From: WGMI01 sp041739275
GTDB lineage: Bacteria; Bacteroidota; Bacteroidia; Flavobacteriales; Schleiferiaceae
Direction: 5' to 3'
DNA length: 64,000 bases
NCBI GenBank assembly: GCA_041739275.1
Contig: JBGSOF010000028.1
Coordinates: 16,097-80,096, forward strand
Below the pieces are notes generated by a model. That model was not told the DNA's origin and searched no databases. It saw nothing but the letters and a program-made list of their open reading frames with translations. The translations under genes were made by a program, and so were the position numbers. This document shows, in pieces, positions 26,679-35,265 of the stretch; the first letter of the stretch is position 1, and every line of letters begins with the position of its first letter.

Positions 26679-27077
26679 CTACCTGAGCTTAATTACTACA
26701 ACAGAGCTCCCATCAAACTCGAAGAGCTGATCCTTGAGGGCGGGAGGGCCAAAGCGCCCCATGGCATTGTTTGAAAAACCGTAAGGTTCGGTTGGAATGC
26801 CCATCCAGCCCGTATCCAGCTTCCCGTTTCCGTTGAGGTCCTGAAAAATTCGGAGGGCGTAAACACCCGGTTTCAGGTCCTTCAGTTCGATGCGTCCGCT
26901 TTCTAGTGTCTTCACTTCTTTTCTAATGGAGGCACCTTGTTTATCGAGCAGCTCAACATAAATAGGAGCACGCTGAGATTCCAGTCCGCTGAAACTGATT
27001 CGCATAACCGCTTCTCCGCTCAAGGCCAAGCCGGCTATTCGGAAAAGAGCCATAATAAGAGTGACGGATTTAATCAT
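26679..27077 (-). CDS. DUF2141 exported protein
   Basis: This protein has 132 residues. After an N-terminal hydrophobic signal (MIKSVTLIMALFRIAGLALSG), the DUF2141 pattern is clear: DLKPGVYALRIFQDLNGNGKLD, then GIPTEPYGFSNN and FGPPALKDQLFEF. DUF2141 proteins are small exported beta-sandwich proteins of unknown function, common in Bacteroidota and Proteobacteria. It starts 44 bases after the stop of the SLC13 permease and is probably transcribed with it. Confidence 0.85.
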   Translation of the reverse strand: MIKSVTLIMALFRIAGLALSGEAVMRISFSGLESQRAPIYVELLDKQGASIRKEVKTLESGRIELKDLKPGVYALRIFQDLNGNGKLDTGWMGIPTEPYGFSNNAMGRFGPPALKDQLFEFDGSSVVVIKLR

Positions 27078-27121
27078 CTATTTTATTTAATGAGCAGCTT
27101 TAGCCAATCTTTTTTTCAATT

Positions 27122-28912
27122 TCAAAAGGGATAAAGGAGCGGAATAAATATCGTAGCAACAATCCAGCCAAGGATATTCATCCAAATCCCAATTTTCAGA
27201 AAGTCTTTGAACTTGTAATTGCCTGCGGCATACACCATGGCATTGGTTTGATAGCCAATAGGGGTCGCAAAACTTGCCGAAGCTCCCATGGCGATGGCGA
27301 TCAAAAAGGGTGTGACGCTCCATCCCCCTGCAGCAGCTAAGGCGATTCCCACAGGTGTCAGCAGCGCCGCAGTGGCATTGTTCGACATGATTTCAGTAAG
27401 AATCGATGTGGTAAGATAAAGCGCGGATAGAATAACCACGGGGCCATAAGACCCTAAACGATTTTCGATCATTTCTGCGACGAGCACATCGAGTCCGGCA
27501 TTGTGCATAGCTGTTCCCAACGAAAACGCCCCGGCAAGGAGAAAAATCACATCCCAGTTAACAGATCGGTATGCATCTGTCATTTTGAGCGTTTTTGTAG
27601 CAGCCAAGAACAAGGTTCCCGCAATTGAACCGATTAGAATATCAACGATTCCAAATGTGGCCAAGCCAATTACGGCCGCGAAGGTGGCCATGACCAAATA
27701 AAATTCTCTCTTTTTGAAATCGATGAGCGGGGTTTGGGTGAGCACCGCAAAAGGTGCATTCCCGCTCTGTGCAAGTTTTTTGAGTTCGTCAATAAAGTGC
27801 GTCTTTACTTCGACCAGAATGACGTCGCCAGCGATGAGTTTGGTTTGATAGAGATCGTCGTGAAGCACTTCTTCGCGGTGCCGAACGGCCAGGGCGGCAG
27901 CTCGGAATCTGCGGCGAAGATCTATATTGGCCAATGTGGTGCCATCGAGTTCTGACCCTTGGGTCACCACGATTTCGACCAAGCTGATTTCTTTTGGGTC
28001 AAGTTCGGCCTGGTTGATTCGAAATCCGCTGTTCTTTTCAGCATTGCCTGACTGCTTCATCTTTTGAATATCCGCCAAGGCACTTCGAACTTTTAGTTTA
28101 TCTCCGACTTTGAGGGTCATATCGCCCGCGGGCAGAATGAAGGATTCTGAATTTCTTTGAACGCGGAGAATGTCCAAGCCATATTCTTTGACCAATTTAC
28201 TCTCCATAATTAAGGTGCCATCGTCTGCCGAGCCCGCCAACAGTTCAATTTCGGTGAGGTAGTCTTTGATCGTTTCTTCGAGTTTGGGCGACTGACGATC
28301 CTTGGGCAACAATCCCCAGGCAAACCACATAAAACCGAGGCCCGCAACCAGCGTAATGAGTCCGATGGGAGCTTGGGTCCACATCGAAAAACTCTCAACG
28401 CCGACATTCTCGGCAATTCCGTCTACGACCAAATTTGTGGATGTGCCAATAAGCGAACAAGTGCCACCCAGAATCGTTGCAAACGATAAGGGAATCAGCA
28501 TCTTTTTAGGACTTTGACCCGCCGCTGCCGCGATCTGAAGAAACACGGGAATAAAGACGGCGACAATCGGAGTGTTATTGAGAAATGCGGAGGCTAAGGC
28601 TATTAGAACCAGTAATTTAAATAGGCTTGTCTTGAAATTCTTCTCAAAATTGCCTGCCAGATTCCGCCCGAGTTCCTGAAGGGCTCCTGTTTCGAGTAGC
28701 GCGTGGCTGAGCATGAACATAAAAAGGACGGTGATGGTAGCTGAATTGCTAAATCCCGCAATTCCTTCTGAAGGGCTAATGACCCCTCCGACGACCAAGG
28801 CGACCACAATACCGAGAGCCACTAAATCGATCGAGAGCCATTCGGTGATGAAAAATAACAGCGCCAGTCCGATAACGGCAAGAGTGATCCAAGCTTCAGG
28901 GTTCATACTCAT
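27122..28912 (-). CDS. SLC13/DASS-family permease with TrkA-C domains
   Basis: This inner-membrane transporter has 596 residues. The start is ATG 28912, with ATG 28906 (MNPEAWITLAVIG) an alternative. Two halves of membrane helices flank a cytoplasmic insert (about 200-400) holding two TrkA-C-like regulatory domains (LPAGDMTLKVGDKLKVRSA; LIAGDVILVEVKTHF). Transport motifs of the family are visible, SLIGTSTNLVVDG in the first half and IMSNNATAALLTPVGIALA in the second. Substrates of such permeases include dicarboxylates, sulfate or other anions; this one cannot be assigned. Downstream is DUF2141. Confidence 0.9.
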   Translation of the reverse strand: MSMNPEAWITLAVIGLALLFFITEWLSIDLVALGIVVALVVGGVISPSEGIAGFSNSATITVLFMFMLSHALLETGALQELGRNLAGNFEKNFKTSLFKLLVLIALASAFLNNTPIVAVFIPVFLQIAAAAGQSPKKMLIPLSFATILGGTCSLIGTSTNLVVDGIAENVGVESFSMWTQAPIGLITLVAGLGFMWFAWGLLPKDRQSPKLEETIKDYLTEIELLAGSADDGTLIMESKLVKEYGLDILRVQRNSESFILPAGDMTLKVGDKLKVRSALADIQKMKQSGNAEKNSGFRINQAELDPKEISLVEIVVTQGSELDGTTLANIDLRRRFRAAALAVRHREEVLHDDLYQTKLIAGDVILVEVKTHFIDELKKLAQSGNAPFAVLTQTPLIDFKKREFYLVMATFAAVIGLATFGIVDILIGSIAGTLFLAATKTLKMTDAYRSVNWDVIFLLAGAFSLGTAMHNAGLDVLVAEMIENRLGSYGPVVILSALYLTTSILTEIMSNNATAALLTPVGIALAAAGGWSVTPFLIAIAMGASASFATPIGYQTNAMVYAAGNYKFKDFLKIGIWMNILGWIVATIFIPLLYPF

Positions 28913-28969
28913 AAATTTAAGCAAATCTATATAACATATAGACTTTATAGGAAATTGTTCTAAAAAAAA

Positions 28970-29608
28970 CTACAACTGATAGCGACGCGTCCAAAAAACG
29001 ATCACGGGCACAAATACAAAAGTGGGCCACATCCACTGGATGAGGGGTGGGAAGAACGACATTGTCTGCACCGAAAATGCCGTGAGCGATGCGATAAAGC
29101 CCCCGACAAAACCCGAAATATGAATCCGCATCAATTCTCTGGATCCAAGCGCGGTTCTCGCCATTTTTGAAAAACTCCAAACATTGGCAATCCCAATTCC
29201 CCCAAAAAAGAGCGAGAGAATTCCCATTTCGATGTTTCTCGTAAACGCGACCAGCCAAACGCCCATGCCGACAAAGAAGAGCATGGACACAGCGCCCAAA
29301 ACATGGACCCAAAGAGTCTCTCGCATGGAGATGAGCTGTTTCTTGATCTTGAGTGCCATATAGCCCGAGCTCACATTATAGGCCGTAAAGACAGCGATCA
29401 TGCACAAGAAGATCATCCCTTTGCTGATGCCATTGTACAGAGCGCTGGCACAGACAATGGCCATGGCCAGTCCAAAACTCCTGCCGAAGAATATGTGCGG
29501 TTTGCTCCCTTTCTTCACCATCAGCGCCAACGGACCGCTCAAGAGGGTGTATCCACCGGCCGCGATGTGGATCCATCGCGAAGTCTCGAGCCAGAAGTCT
29601 GTATTCAT
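28970..29608 (-). CDS. DUF2306-like membrane protein
   Basis: This protein has 212 residues and about seven membrane helices. The start WIHIAAGGYTLLSGPLALMV, followed by KPHIFFGRSFGLAM, resembles the DUF2306 family of small integral membrane proteins with conserved His residues. No enzyme activity is established for the family. It lies between the stand-alone T9SS type B domain gene, from which it is separated by a terminator, and the SLC13 permease. Confidence 0.7.
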   Translation of the reverse strand: MNTDFWLETSRWIHIAAGGYTLLSGPLALMVKKGSKPHIFFGRSFGLAMAIVCASALYNGISKGMIFLCMIAVFTAYNVSSGYMALKIKKQLISMRETLWVHVLGAVSMLFFVGMGVWLVAFTRNIEMGILSLFFGGIGIANVWSFSKMARTALGSRELMRIHISGFVGGFIASLTAFSVQTMSFFPPLIQWMWPTFVFVPVIVFWTRRYQL

Positions 29609-29638
29609 ATTCGCTTAGAGAACTTGCGCGATGTGAAA

Positions 29639-29663
29639 ATAAAAAAACCCGCGAGAAGCGGGT
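29639..29663 (-). terminator. Rho-independent terminator
   Basis: ACCCGC/GCGGGT with loop GAGAA is preceded on the plus strand by seven A residues (a T-run on the minus strand). It ends the type B sorting-domain gene before the DUF2306-like gene. Confidence 0.8.
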
Positions 29664-29688
29664 TGACATTTGTTTGTAGCGATGGAGA

Positions 29689-30096
29689 TCAGCGAATCAG
29701 AACGACGGTTCCTTTGCGCTGAACTTCTACGTTCTTGCCACCGGCGGGCACAGTGTAGGTAGCATCTAATTGCCACATATAAACCCCTGCGCGCAATTCG
29801 GTTCCTTCAACTTTTCCGTCCCAAAAATACTCGGTCGAAGAGCTTTCGGTGTGGTAGACCAATCGACCCCAGCGGTCGTAAACGCGCATATTGAATTTAA
29901 CAGGGCTGCATTCGGGATTGACCTCGGCGCCCCAGTAGTCGTTTTTCGAATCGCCATTCGGAGTAAAGGCGTTCGGCACAAAAACCGGACACTCGTTAAA
30001 ACTCACTCCCGAATTCGATTGCGCCTGAGCACTCAAGCCCGAAAGGGCGAGCACTAAAAACGTCAACAGCGCAAAATGTTTTAATTCGTTTTTCAT
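29689..30096 (-). CDS. Stand-alone T9SS type B sorting-domain protein
   Basis: This protein has 135 residues. The signal peptide (MKNELKHFALLTFLVLALSGLSAQAQ) is followed almost at once by a complete gliding-motility-associated C-terminal (CHU_C, type B T9SS) domain: FVPNAFTPNGDSKNDYW, FNMRVYDRWGRLVYHT, WDGKVEGTELRAGVYMWQL, ending GTVVLIR. Normally this domain is the tail of a large surface protein; here there is almost no cargo. It could be a decayed remnant, or a small exported partner or competitor for the secretion pathway. A promoter element (30104-30111) and a terminator show it is an independent unit. Confidence 0.85.
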   Translation of the reverse strand: MKNELKHFALLTFLVLALSGLSAQAQSNSGVSFNECPVFVPNAFTPNGDSKNDYWGAEVNPECSPVKFNMRVYDRWGRLVYHTESSSTEYFWDGKVEGTELRAGVYMWQLDATYTVPAGGKNVEVQRKGTVVLIR

Positions 30097-30103
30097 GACC
30101 GTT

Positions 30104-30111
30104 CAAAGATA
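30104..30111 (-). promoter_or_regulatory. -7 promoter element (TATCTTTG), near-leaderless
   Basis: This exact minus-strand TAnnTTTG match lies seven bases before the ATG of the type B domain gene, predicting a very short or absent leader. Confidence 0.55.
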
Positions 30112-30187
30112 ATGCGGTGGTTTTCGATTGCAGTCAACAGCTCGGGTTTTGAAGTGGCCGCATTGAGCCAAAGCGTTGTTCGGGGTA

Positions 30188-31402
30188 TCAATCGAAATCC
30201 AGGGTCATTTTAAATCTCAGAATTCGGCCATTGCCTGAATCGCAGACATATAAAATTTGATTCCAGTAGGCCAATCCCATCGGCCGATTGAACTGTGTGG
30301 GGCCGATTCCCGTTCCACCGAAGCTCGCAATGGCGTATTTTTTTTCTCCACTTCCCGGAGGCGGGGCAATGCCTTCGAGCCCGTTGCCGCTGAATTGATA
30401 AACCGAGTCGCGCTGGGAATCTGAAACGAACAGATAATTGGTTCCATCGCCGGTAAAGGTCAAATGATAGGGCTGGTCAAAGCGATTGGGTTCGTACAAA
30501 GCCCTGGAGCTCAGCGAAGTGTCGGGAGGATAAATCAAAGGCCGGAACTCCGCACCGAATTCAGATTCGATATATTCCACATACTGAACCTTAAACAAGC
30601 TCGATGGGTCTACCGTGGTGAACCAAAAATCGCGAGAGCTCCGAGCGCTGATTTGAGGTGGCTGAGTGACCGCAGCCAAGCCGCTTACCCCCGAAAAGTA
30701 ATCGTTAAACTGCCCCCCGGAGGTCGTTACGAGCACAGCGCTGCTAAAGTCGTCTTCGTTGTCGAAGAGCAAGACGGCATCGTCGGGACCCAAGCCTGCG
30801 TTATTGGCCGAGGGCCCGGTTCTGCTCACGTAAAACTGATTGTTGAGATCGGGATTCGAAGCGTCTCCGACCACCGCGATGTCGTGAAATTCGACCAGTG
30901 CGTCTCCGCTTGAAAAGGTCGACTTAAAATAAAATGGATGTACGATTGCATTGACTTCTTCGGCGATCTCCAAGCCATAGCCACCGGCAGTTTGCAGCCT
31001 CAAGCGGTAGACGCAGGCCAAATCGTACACAATGCCCCCCACCGTGTCGGTTTTGGTACCCGCAACAAGCAGGTCAAAGCGTCGGTCTTGAGCGATTGCC
31101 TTGGCTCCTTGAACAAAGCGCCGAGAGAGTTCTCGACCCGACTCGTCGAAACAGACCACTTCTTCGGTGGCCCGGTCGACCACGTAGAGCAATTGATCGT
31201 ATCCGATGCAGATGTCCACGGGTTCTACGAGCCCGGTTAAAGCGGGTTGAATGGGGACATACGCAATCTGCCGATCGCTGTATTCGGGCACCTCGATAAA
31301 GCTCAAATCGGTTTTTTCTCCCCAATAATCCTCACACGAAGAGATGGAAAACCAAAGCGCAATCGCTCCGAGCCAGGCGGCATAAGTTCGAATTGTCTTC
31401 AT
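30188..31402 (-). CDS. NHL-repeat lipoprotein
   Basis: This protein has 404 residues. The lipoprotein signal MKTIRTYAAWLGAIALWFSISSCED puts the acylated Cys at residue 23. The rest looks like a beta-propeller of NHL-type blades: EPVDICIGYDQLLYVVDRATEEVVCFDESGREL near the start, PYHLTFTGDGTNYLFVSDSQRDSVYQF and, last, FNRPMGLAYWNQILYVCDSGNGRILRF. Such propellers bind proteins or polymers. It is the last gene of a seven-gene operon; its ATG overlaps the stop of the PorV/PorQ-family gene (ATGA), so the products may form one outer-membrane complex. Confidence 0.85.
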   Translation of the reverse strand: MKTIRTYAAWLGAIALWFSISSCEDYWGEKTDLSFIEVPEYSDRQIAYVPIQPALTGLVEPVDICIGYDQLLYVVDRATEEVVCFDESGRELSRRFVQGAKAIAQDRRFDLLVAGTKTDTVGGIVYDLACVYRLRLQTAGGYGLEIAEEVNAIVHPFYFKSTFSSGDALVEFHDIAVVGDASNPDLNNQFYVSRTGPSANNAGLGPDDAVLLFDNEDDFSSAVLVTTSGGQFNDYFSGVSGLAAVTQPPQISARSSRDFWFTTVDPSSLFKVQYVEYIESEFGAEFRPLIYPPDTSLSSRALYEPNRFDQPYHLTFTGDGTNYLFVSDSQRDSVYQFSGNGLEGIAPPPGSGEKKYAIASFGGTGIGPTQFNRPMGLAYWNQILYVCDSGNGRILRFKMTLDFD

Positions 31403-32412
31403 CGCGCAGAACCCATTAAATCAAAACGAAGACCCATCGAATGTTGAAAGCCGAGCAGATCGGTCGGGTTGGCCGCGTAGTCGATGTACATCAAATGACC
31501 CCCGATTCGGCTTCTCAAGCCTGCACCAAAGCTCGGGTAGGGCATGCCCGCTACATTCATCCGAAGCCCGCTGCGCACGGCCAGAAGCTCGCGATAGAGG
31601 TACTCTACACCCAAGCGGTAGTTCTCGGCATTGTCGTTGGGGTGATTCAGTTGGAAACTCGTGCGGATTGAGTGCCCTTCGCGCTTGTATGGCACGGCCG
31701 AAACGCCCATCGAAAAAGTGGTTGGCAGGGGGTTCTTGTCTAGATTCTCTTGAGGGCTGCGGTTAAAGACTGAGGCCAAATCACTTCCGCTCAGTGAAGT
31801 GCTTCCGCCAAAATGACTCACCAACACGGCGAATTGAAGGTCTTTATAGTCTGTTTGATACAGAAAGCCCAAATCTGCCGCGGCCGCGTGGTTGTGGTAG
31901 TCGGCCAGGCCTTCGTAGAGGTATTTGACTTGAACCCCGAGGCTAAACTGTGCACTGAGCTTTCGGGCATATCCGATTCCGCTCGACAGATAGGTGGCGT
32001 ACACGGTGCGGCCCGTTCCTTCGGGCTGAAACTCGGTGCGTTCTTCGATGGCGCCCGACTGCAAAACATTAAGCGCGAATCCGATCGATGAAATTTTATC
32101 GCTCAACGGAAAAATTCCGGTAAAGGCACTTTGGTCGACCCCTCCGCCCAAAAACGAATGGCTCAAGCTCCAATTTTGGGTGCTGCACCTGGCGGCAGCA
32201 GCGGGATTGGTAAGCCATGCATACGAGTCTCCATCGTTGGCGACACTGGCCCCCCCCATGGCAATGGAGCGCGGACTCATGTCGTTTTTCAGGTAAGACA
32301 TGGCCGATTGCCCCGCTCGCTCGCCCCCATAAACGGGAAGAAGCTGAGCTTTGAGACCGCTCGCGGCCGAAATCAGAGCGGCAAAAAATGCCAGAGATTG
32401 GAGCGGTTTCAT
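31399..32412 (-). CDS. PorV/PorQ-family outer-membrane barrel
   Basis: This protein has 337 residues. A signal peptide (MKPLQSLAFFAALISAASGLKAQ) precedes the family's N-terminal pattern SAMSYLKNDMSPRSIAMGGASVAN, then SYAWLTNPAAAA. Barrel strands follow to the end. PorV shuttles T9SS cargo to the sortase complex, and PorQ and other paralogues have related roles in surface attachment. This copy abuts the TonB-receptor gene with no spacer and overlaps the NHL gene, so it is probably a dedicated paralogue of this operon rather than the housekeeping PorV. Confidence 0.85.
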   Translation of the reverse strand: MKPLQSLAFFAALISAASGLKAQLLPVYGGERAGQSAMSYLKNDMSPRSIAMGGASVANDGDSYAWLTNPAAAARCSTQNWSLSHSFLGGGVDQSAFTGIFPLSDKISSIGFALNVLQSGAIEERTEFQPEGTGRTVYATYLSSGIGYARKLSAQFSLGVQVKYLYEGLADYHNHAAAADLGFLYQTDYKDLQFAVLVSHFGGSTSLSGSDLASVFNRSPQENLDKNPLPTTFSMGVSAVPYKREGHSIRTSFQLNHPNDNAENYRLGVEYLYRELLAVRSGLRMNVAGMPYPSFGAGLRSRIGGHLMYIDYAANPTDLLGFQHSMGLRFDLMGSAR

Positions 32413-35265
32413 TTAGAATCGGAATGCAATGCTGTACAGAACCTGTCGCGGAGGGAGGTATCGGGCAGGGTTTCTCGGATCGACTCCAGACTCGAGCGGC
32501 CCATTGTATTCGGGTCTCGGGTCGCGCCATGTATTCGGCACGTCGTCTCCATATTCGTAGGCTCTCCCGGTTACGGGGTTGATGATTTGGGCGTTGTCCG
32601 CATCGAGTAGATTCCTGATTTCGAGACCGAAGACCAAAGCCGAGGGCCCTTTTTCGCCCAGGCGAACGGCATAGCTGGCCTTGAAGTCGAAATTGATCCA
32701 GGGCGTGGCCAGTTCTTCGAGATAGCGATCGGTTTGTTCTTGATATTCAGGCCGTCCGAGTTCGTTTTCGCCTACTTTGACCTGAGGTGTGTACCGAAAC
32801 CCCGAGGTGTAATTGAACGACAGAAAGCCTTCCAAGCCGTGCACATTGACTCCCCACACACGGTCGGTTTTTGCAAATCGGTACGAAGCTCCCGCGTTTA
32901 CGGTCAGGGGTCGGTCGAAGGCGAGAAACTGTTCGCGCGTGAGTTCGACTTCGCCGTTTTGTTCGATTTGAAGTGCCGATTCGCGCGCGCTGTTCGACTT
33001 GCCGCGGGCAATTTGATATGCCACATTGGTAAACAAACTCAGGCGATCGTCGAGGCGATAAAACAGACCGACTTCAACGCCGAGAATGCGCGCATAATCT
33101 TGGTTGATGTACATCGTCTTGGTGGTCGGACGGCCCGTTTGGTCTTTCACGATCACCCTCCGCGACACAATGTAGTCGAAGCGATTGTTGTTGTAGGCTG
33201 AAAAGCTCAGGCCAAAGTCTCTGGTAATTTGAGATTTAAAGCCGATTTCATAACTCACGTTAACCTCGGGGTTGAGATCGGGATTTCCCAAGCTGGCCAA
33301 AAAACCGCGGTCTTGATACACCGGGTCGAGGCCTGCGTAGACGAAGCGGGGATGAGGAAGCCTCATGCTGTGTCCGTAATTGAAAAACAGCACATTGTTT
33401 TCGGTCACCGGAAAACTGACGTTCACTTTGGGCAGCAATCTCAATTTCCAGCGAAGCCCAAACGCGCCGATGGTGTTGTCGGTGTACCCCTCGCGCACCG
33501 CGTCCAGCACAGGAGCTTCAGGATTGTTCACGGCATCGTCCGCAAAGCTTCCGGGCGCCCAATAATTCAACCTCAAACCCAGAGTGGCGATAATTCCCTT
33601 GTAGGTGATTCGGTCTTGGACGAACAGCCCTCCTTCTTGAGGCTTCACCTTCCACAAGTCGTTGCTCGAACCCACGCTTATGGAGGGGGTGGATGTGGAA
33701 TCGTCGATGACAATGGGAGCTCCTACCCACGGACGGCTAACGTCAACCCACTGATATTCGGCAAATTGATGTTCGAATCCCATCTTGATCTGATTGGCGT
33801 TGTTGGGATTGTATTCCAAGCCGCCCCGCACCGAATACTCCGAAGCGTAATGGTCGTGCCAAAGTGTGCCAATGCCGCCGTTGTTGTAGAGCCCGTCTCC
33901 GGGTGATACATAGTAAATACCGTCGGGATCTCCCGGGTTGAACACCTGTATGGGGTAGGTGATGATGTAGGCCGGATCGAAAATTTGATCGACCGTTTCG
34001 TATCGAAATGGACGGCCGTTGGCGTCGGCTCTCAGGTTTGTGAACAAGCGACCGGCCGAGGCTGTGAGCACCCATTTGGGTGAAAAGACCGTGCGGAGAT
34101 TCACCGCGGTCAGGTTGCTGTGGTGGGTGTACGTCGTCGCCAAGTCGAGGTCGTTGGAAAACTCGTACTGATATCCGGGTCGTAAAATCGCGTCGAAGCC
34201 TACGATTTGAAGGGTCCTGGTATTTTGGTTTACGTTGAGGCTGTGTTGATTGGTAATACTGATGGCTGTTGAAGGCGCAATTCGCCAGTCTATTTTTAAG
34301 CTGTGGGTATACGAATTGGTGTTTCGGGGCGCCCAGAGTTCGGGATTCGCCGGAAAGAGCGAGCTGTTTAACTGATCTGCCGTTTTTCCAAAATACTCGT
34401 CCGTAAACCGAACGTTGAGCCCCGAAAAGAACCTGATTTTCTTTGCTCGATCGATGGGGAGACCCACATTCAATTCAAACAAATCGGTGTTGAACGAGCT
34501 CTTTCCCCGCCCGAGCAAATGGTCGGTTTGCCAAGAACCGCTCAGTTCGAGTTTTTCGCCTCCGGTGCGGATTTTTGTGCTGATCAGTCCCGAAGATCCG
34601 CCGCCGAATTCGGCTCCAACCCCGCCGGTCAACACCGAGAGATTGTCGATGGAGCCCGAGGCCACGTCTACGCCGAAGCCGGTGCCCGCCAAGGGGTCTT
34701 GTGCACTGACGCCTTCGACCAAATATTCGGTTTCGTAGACCCGCGCGCCCCGAATTTGCAGACCGTCGGTCGTGCGGACGACCCCGGCTTGCATGGCGAC
34801 TACTTCTTGAACGTCTCGAACGTTCATCCGGCTGATCTGCTCTCGCCCAATTCGGACTTCGGTTGCTGCCAATTCTAGGTTAACCGGGTTTTGACGCCCG
34901 ATGACCTGCACTTCGTCTAGAGATTCGACCGTGGTTTTGAGCTCAAAATTCTTGATTATCGCTTTGCCCGATTCAATTCGGACGCCGGTATGCTCTTGGG
35001 TCGCATATCCAATGGCTTGAACTTTAATGGTATAATCGCCCGGTTTAATGCCTTCAATGGTATAGGCGCCATTTCCGTCTGTCGCAGCGCCTTTGTAGCT
35101 CCCGACCACCACAATCGAGGCTCCGGGCAGAGGGTCTTGACTGCCCGCTTCAACGACACGCCCGCTCAGTTTTCCCCCGCCCGACTGTGCTAGAGCCGTA
35201 ATCGCGCCAAACAGCATCATGCCCGAGGCCCAAAGAAAGCTCAAGACCGGGCGCTCAGTTGCCAT
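32413..35265 (-). CDS. TonB-dependent receptor with carboxypeptidase-like N-terminus
   Basis: This outer-membrane active transporter has 950 residues. Signal peptide (about 1-26), carboxypeptidase-regulatory-like domain (LSGRVVEAGSQDPLPGASI, DYTIKVQAIGYATQEHTG, 34-105), a TonB-box-like stretch (ESLDEVQVIG), plug domain (about 125-240: LQIRGARVYETEYLVEGV) and a barrel of about 22 strands ending in aromatic SIAFRF. It takes up a ligand too large for porins, powered by TonB. No SusD gene follows, unlike in glycan loci. It overlaps the upstream lipoprotein gene by 11 bases and abuts the PorV/PorQ gene. Confidence 0.93.
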   Translation of the reverse strand: MATERPVLSFLWASGMMLFGAITALAQSGGGKLSGRVVEAGSQDPLPGASIVVVGSYKGAATDGNGAYTIEGIKPGDYTIKVQAIGYATQEHTGVRIESGKAIIKNFELKTTVESLDEVQVIGRQNPVNLELAATEVRIGREQISRMNVRDVQEVVAMQAGVVRTTDGLQIRGARVYETEYLVEGVSAQDPLAGTGFGVDVASGSIDNLSVLTGGVGAEFGGGSSGLISTKIRTGGEKLELSGSWQTDHLLGRGKSSFNTDLFELNVGLPIDRAKKIRFFSGLNVRFTDEYFGKTADQLNSSLFPANPELWAPRNTNSYTHSLKIDWRIAPSTAISITNQHSLNVNQNTRTLQIVGFDAILRPGYQYEFSNDLDLATTYTHHSNLTAVNLRTVFSPKWVLTASAGRLFTNLRADANGRPFRYETVDQIFDPAYIITYPIQVFNPGDPDGIYYVSPGDGLYNNGGIGTLWHDHYASEYSVRGGLEYNPNNANQIKMGFEHQFAEYQWVDVSRPWVGAPIVIDDSTSTPSISVGSSNDLWKVKPQEGGLFVQDRITYKGIIATLGLRLNYWAPGSFADDAVNNPEAPVLDAVREGYTDNTIGAFGLRWKLRLLPKVNVSFPVTENNVLFFNYGHSMRLPHPRFVYAGLDPVYQDRGFLASLGNPDLNPEVNVSYEIGFKSQITRDFGLSFSAYNNNRFDYIVSRRVIVKDQTGRPTTKTMYINQDYARILGVEVGLFYRLDDRLSLFTNVAYQIARGKSNSARESALQIEQNGEVELTREQFLAFDRPLTVNAGASYRFAKTDRVWGVNVHGLEGFLSFNYTSGFRYTPQVKVGENELGRPEYQEQTDRYLEELATPWINFDFKASYAVRLGEKGPSALVFGLEIRNLLDADNAQIINPVTGRAYEYGDDVPNTWRDPRPEYNGPLESGVDPRNPARYLPPRQVLYSIAFRF

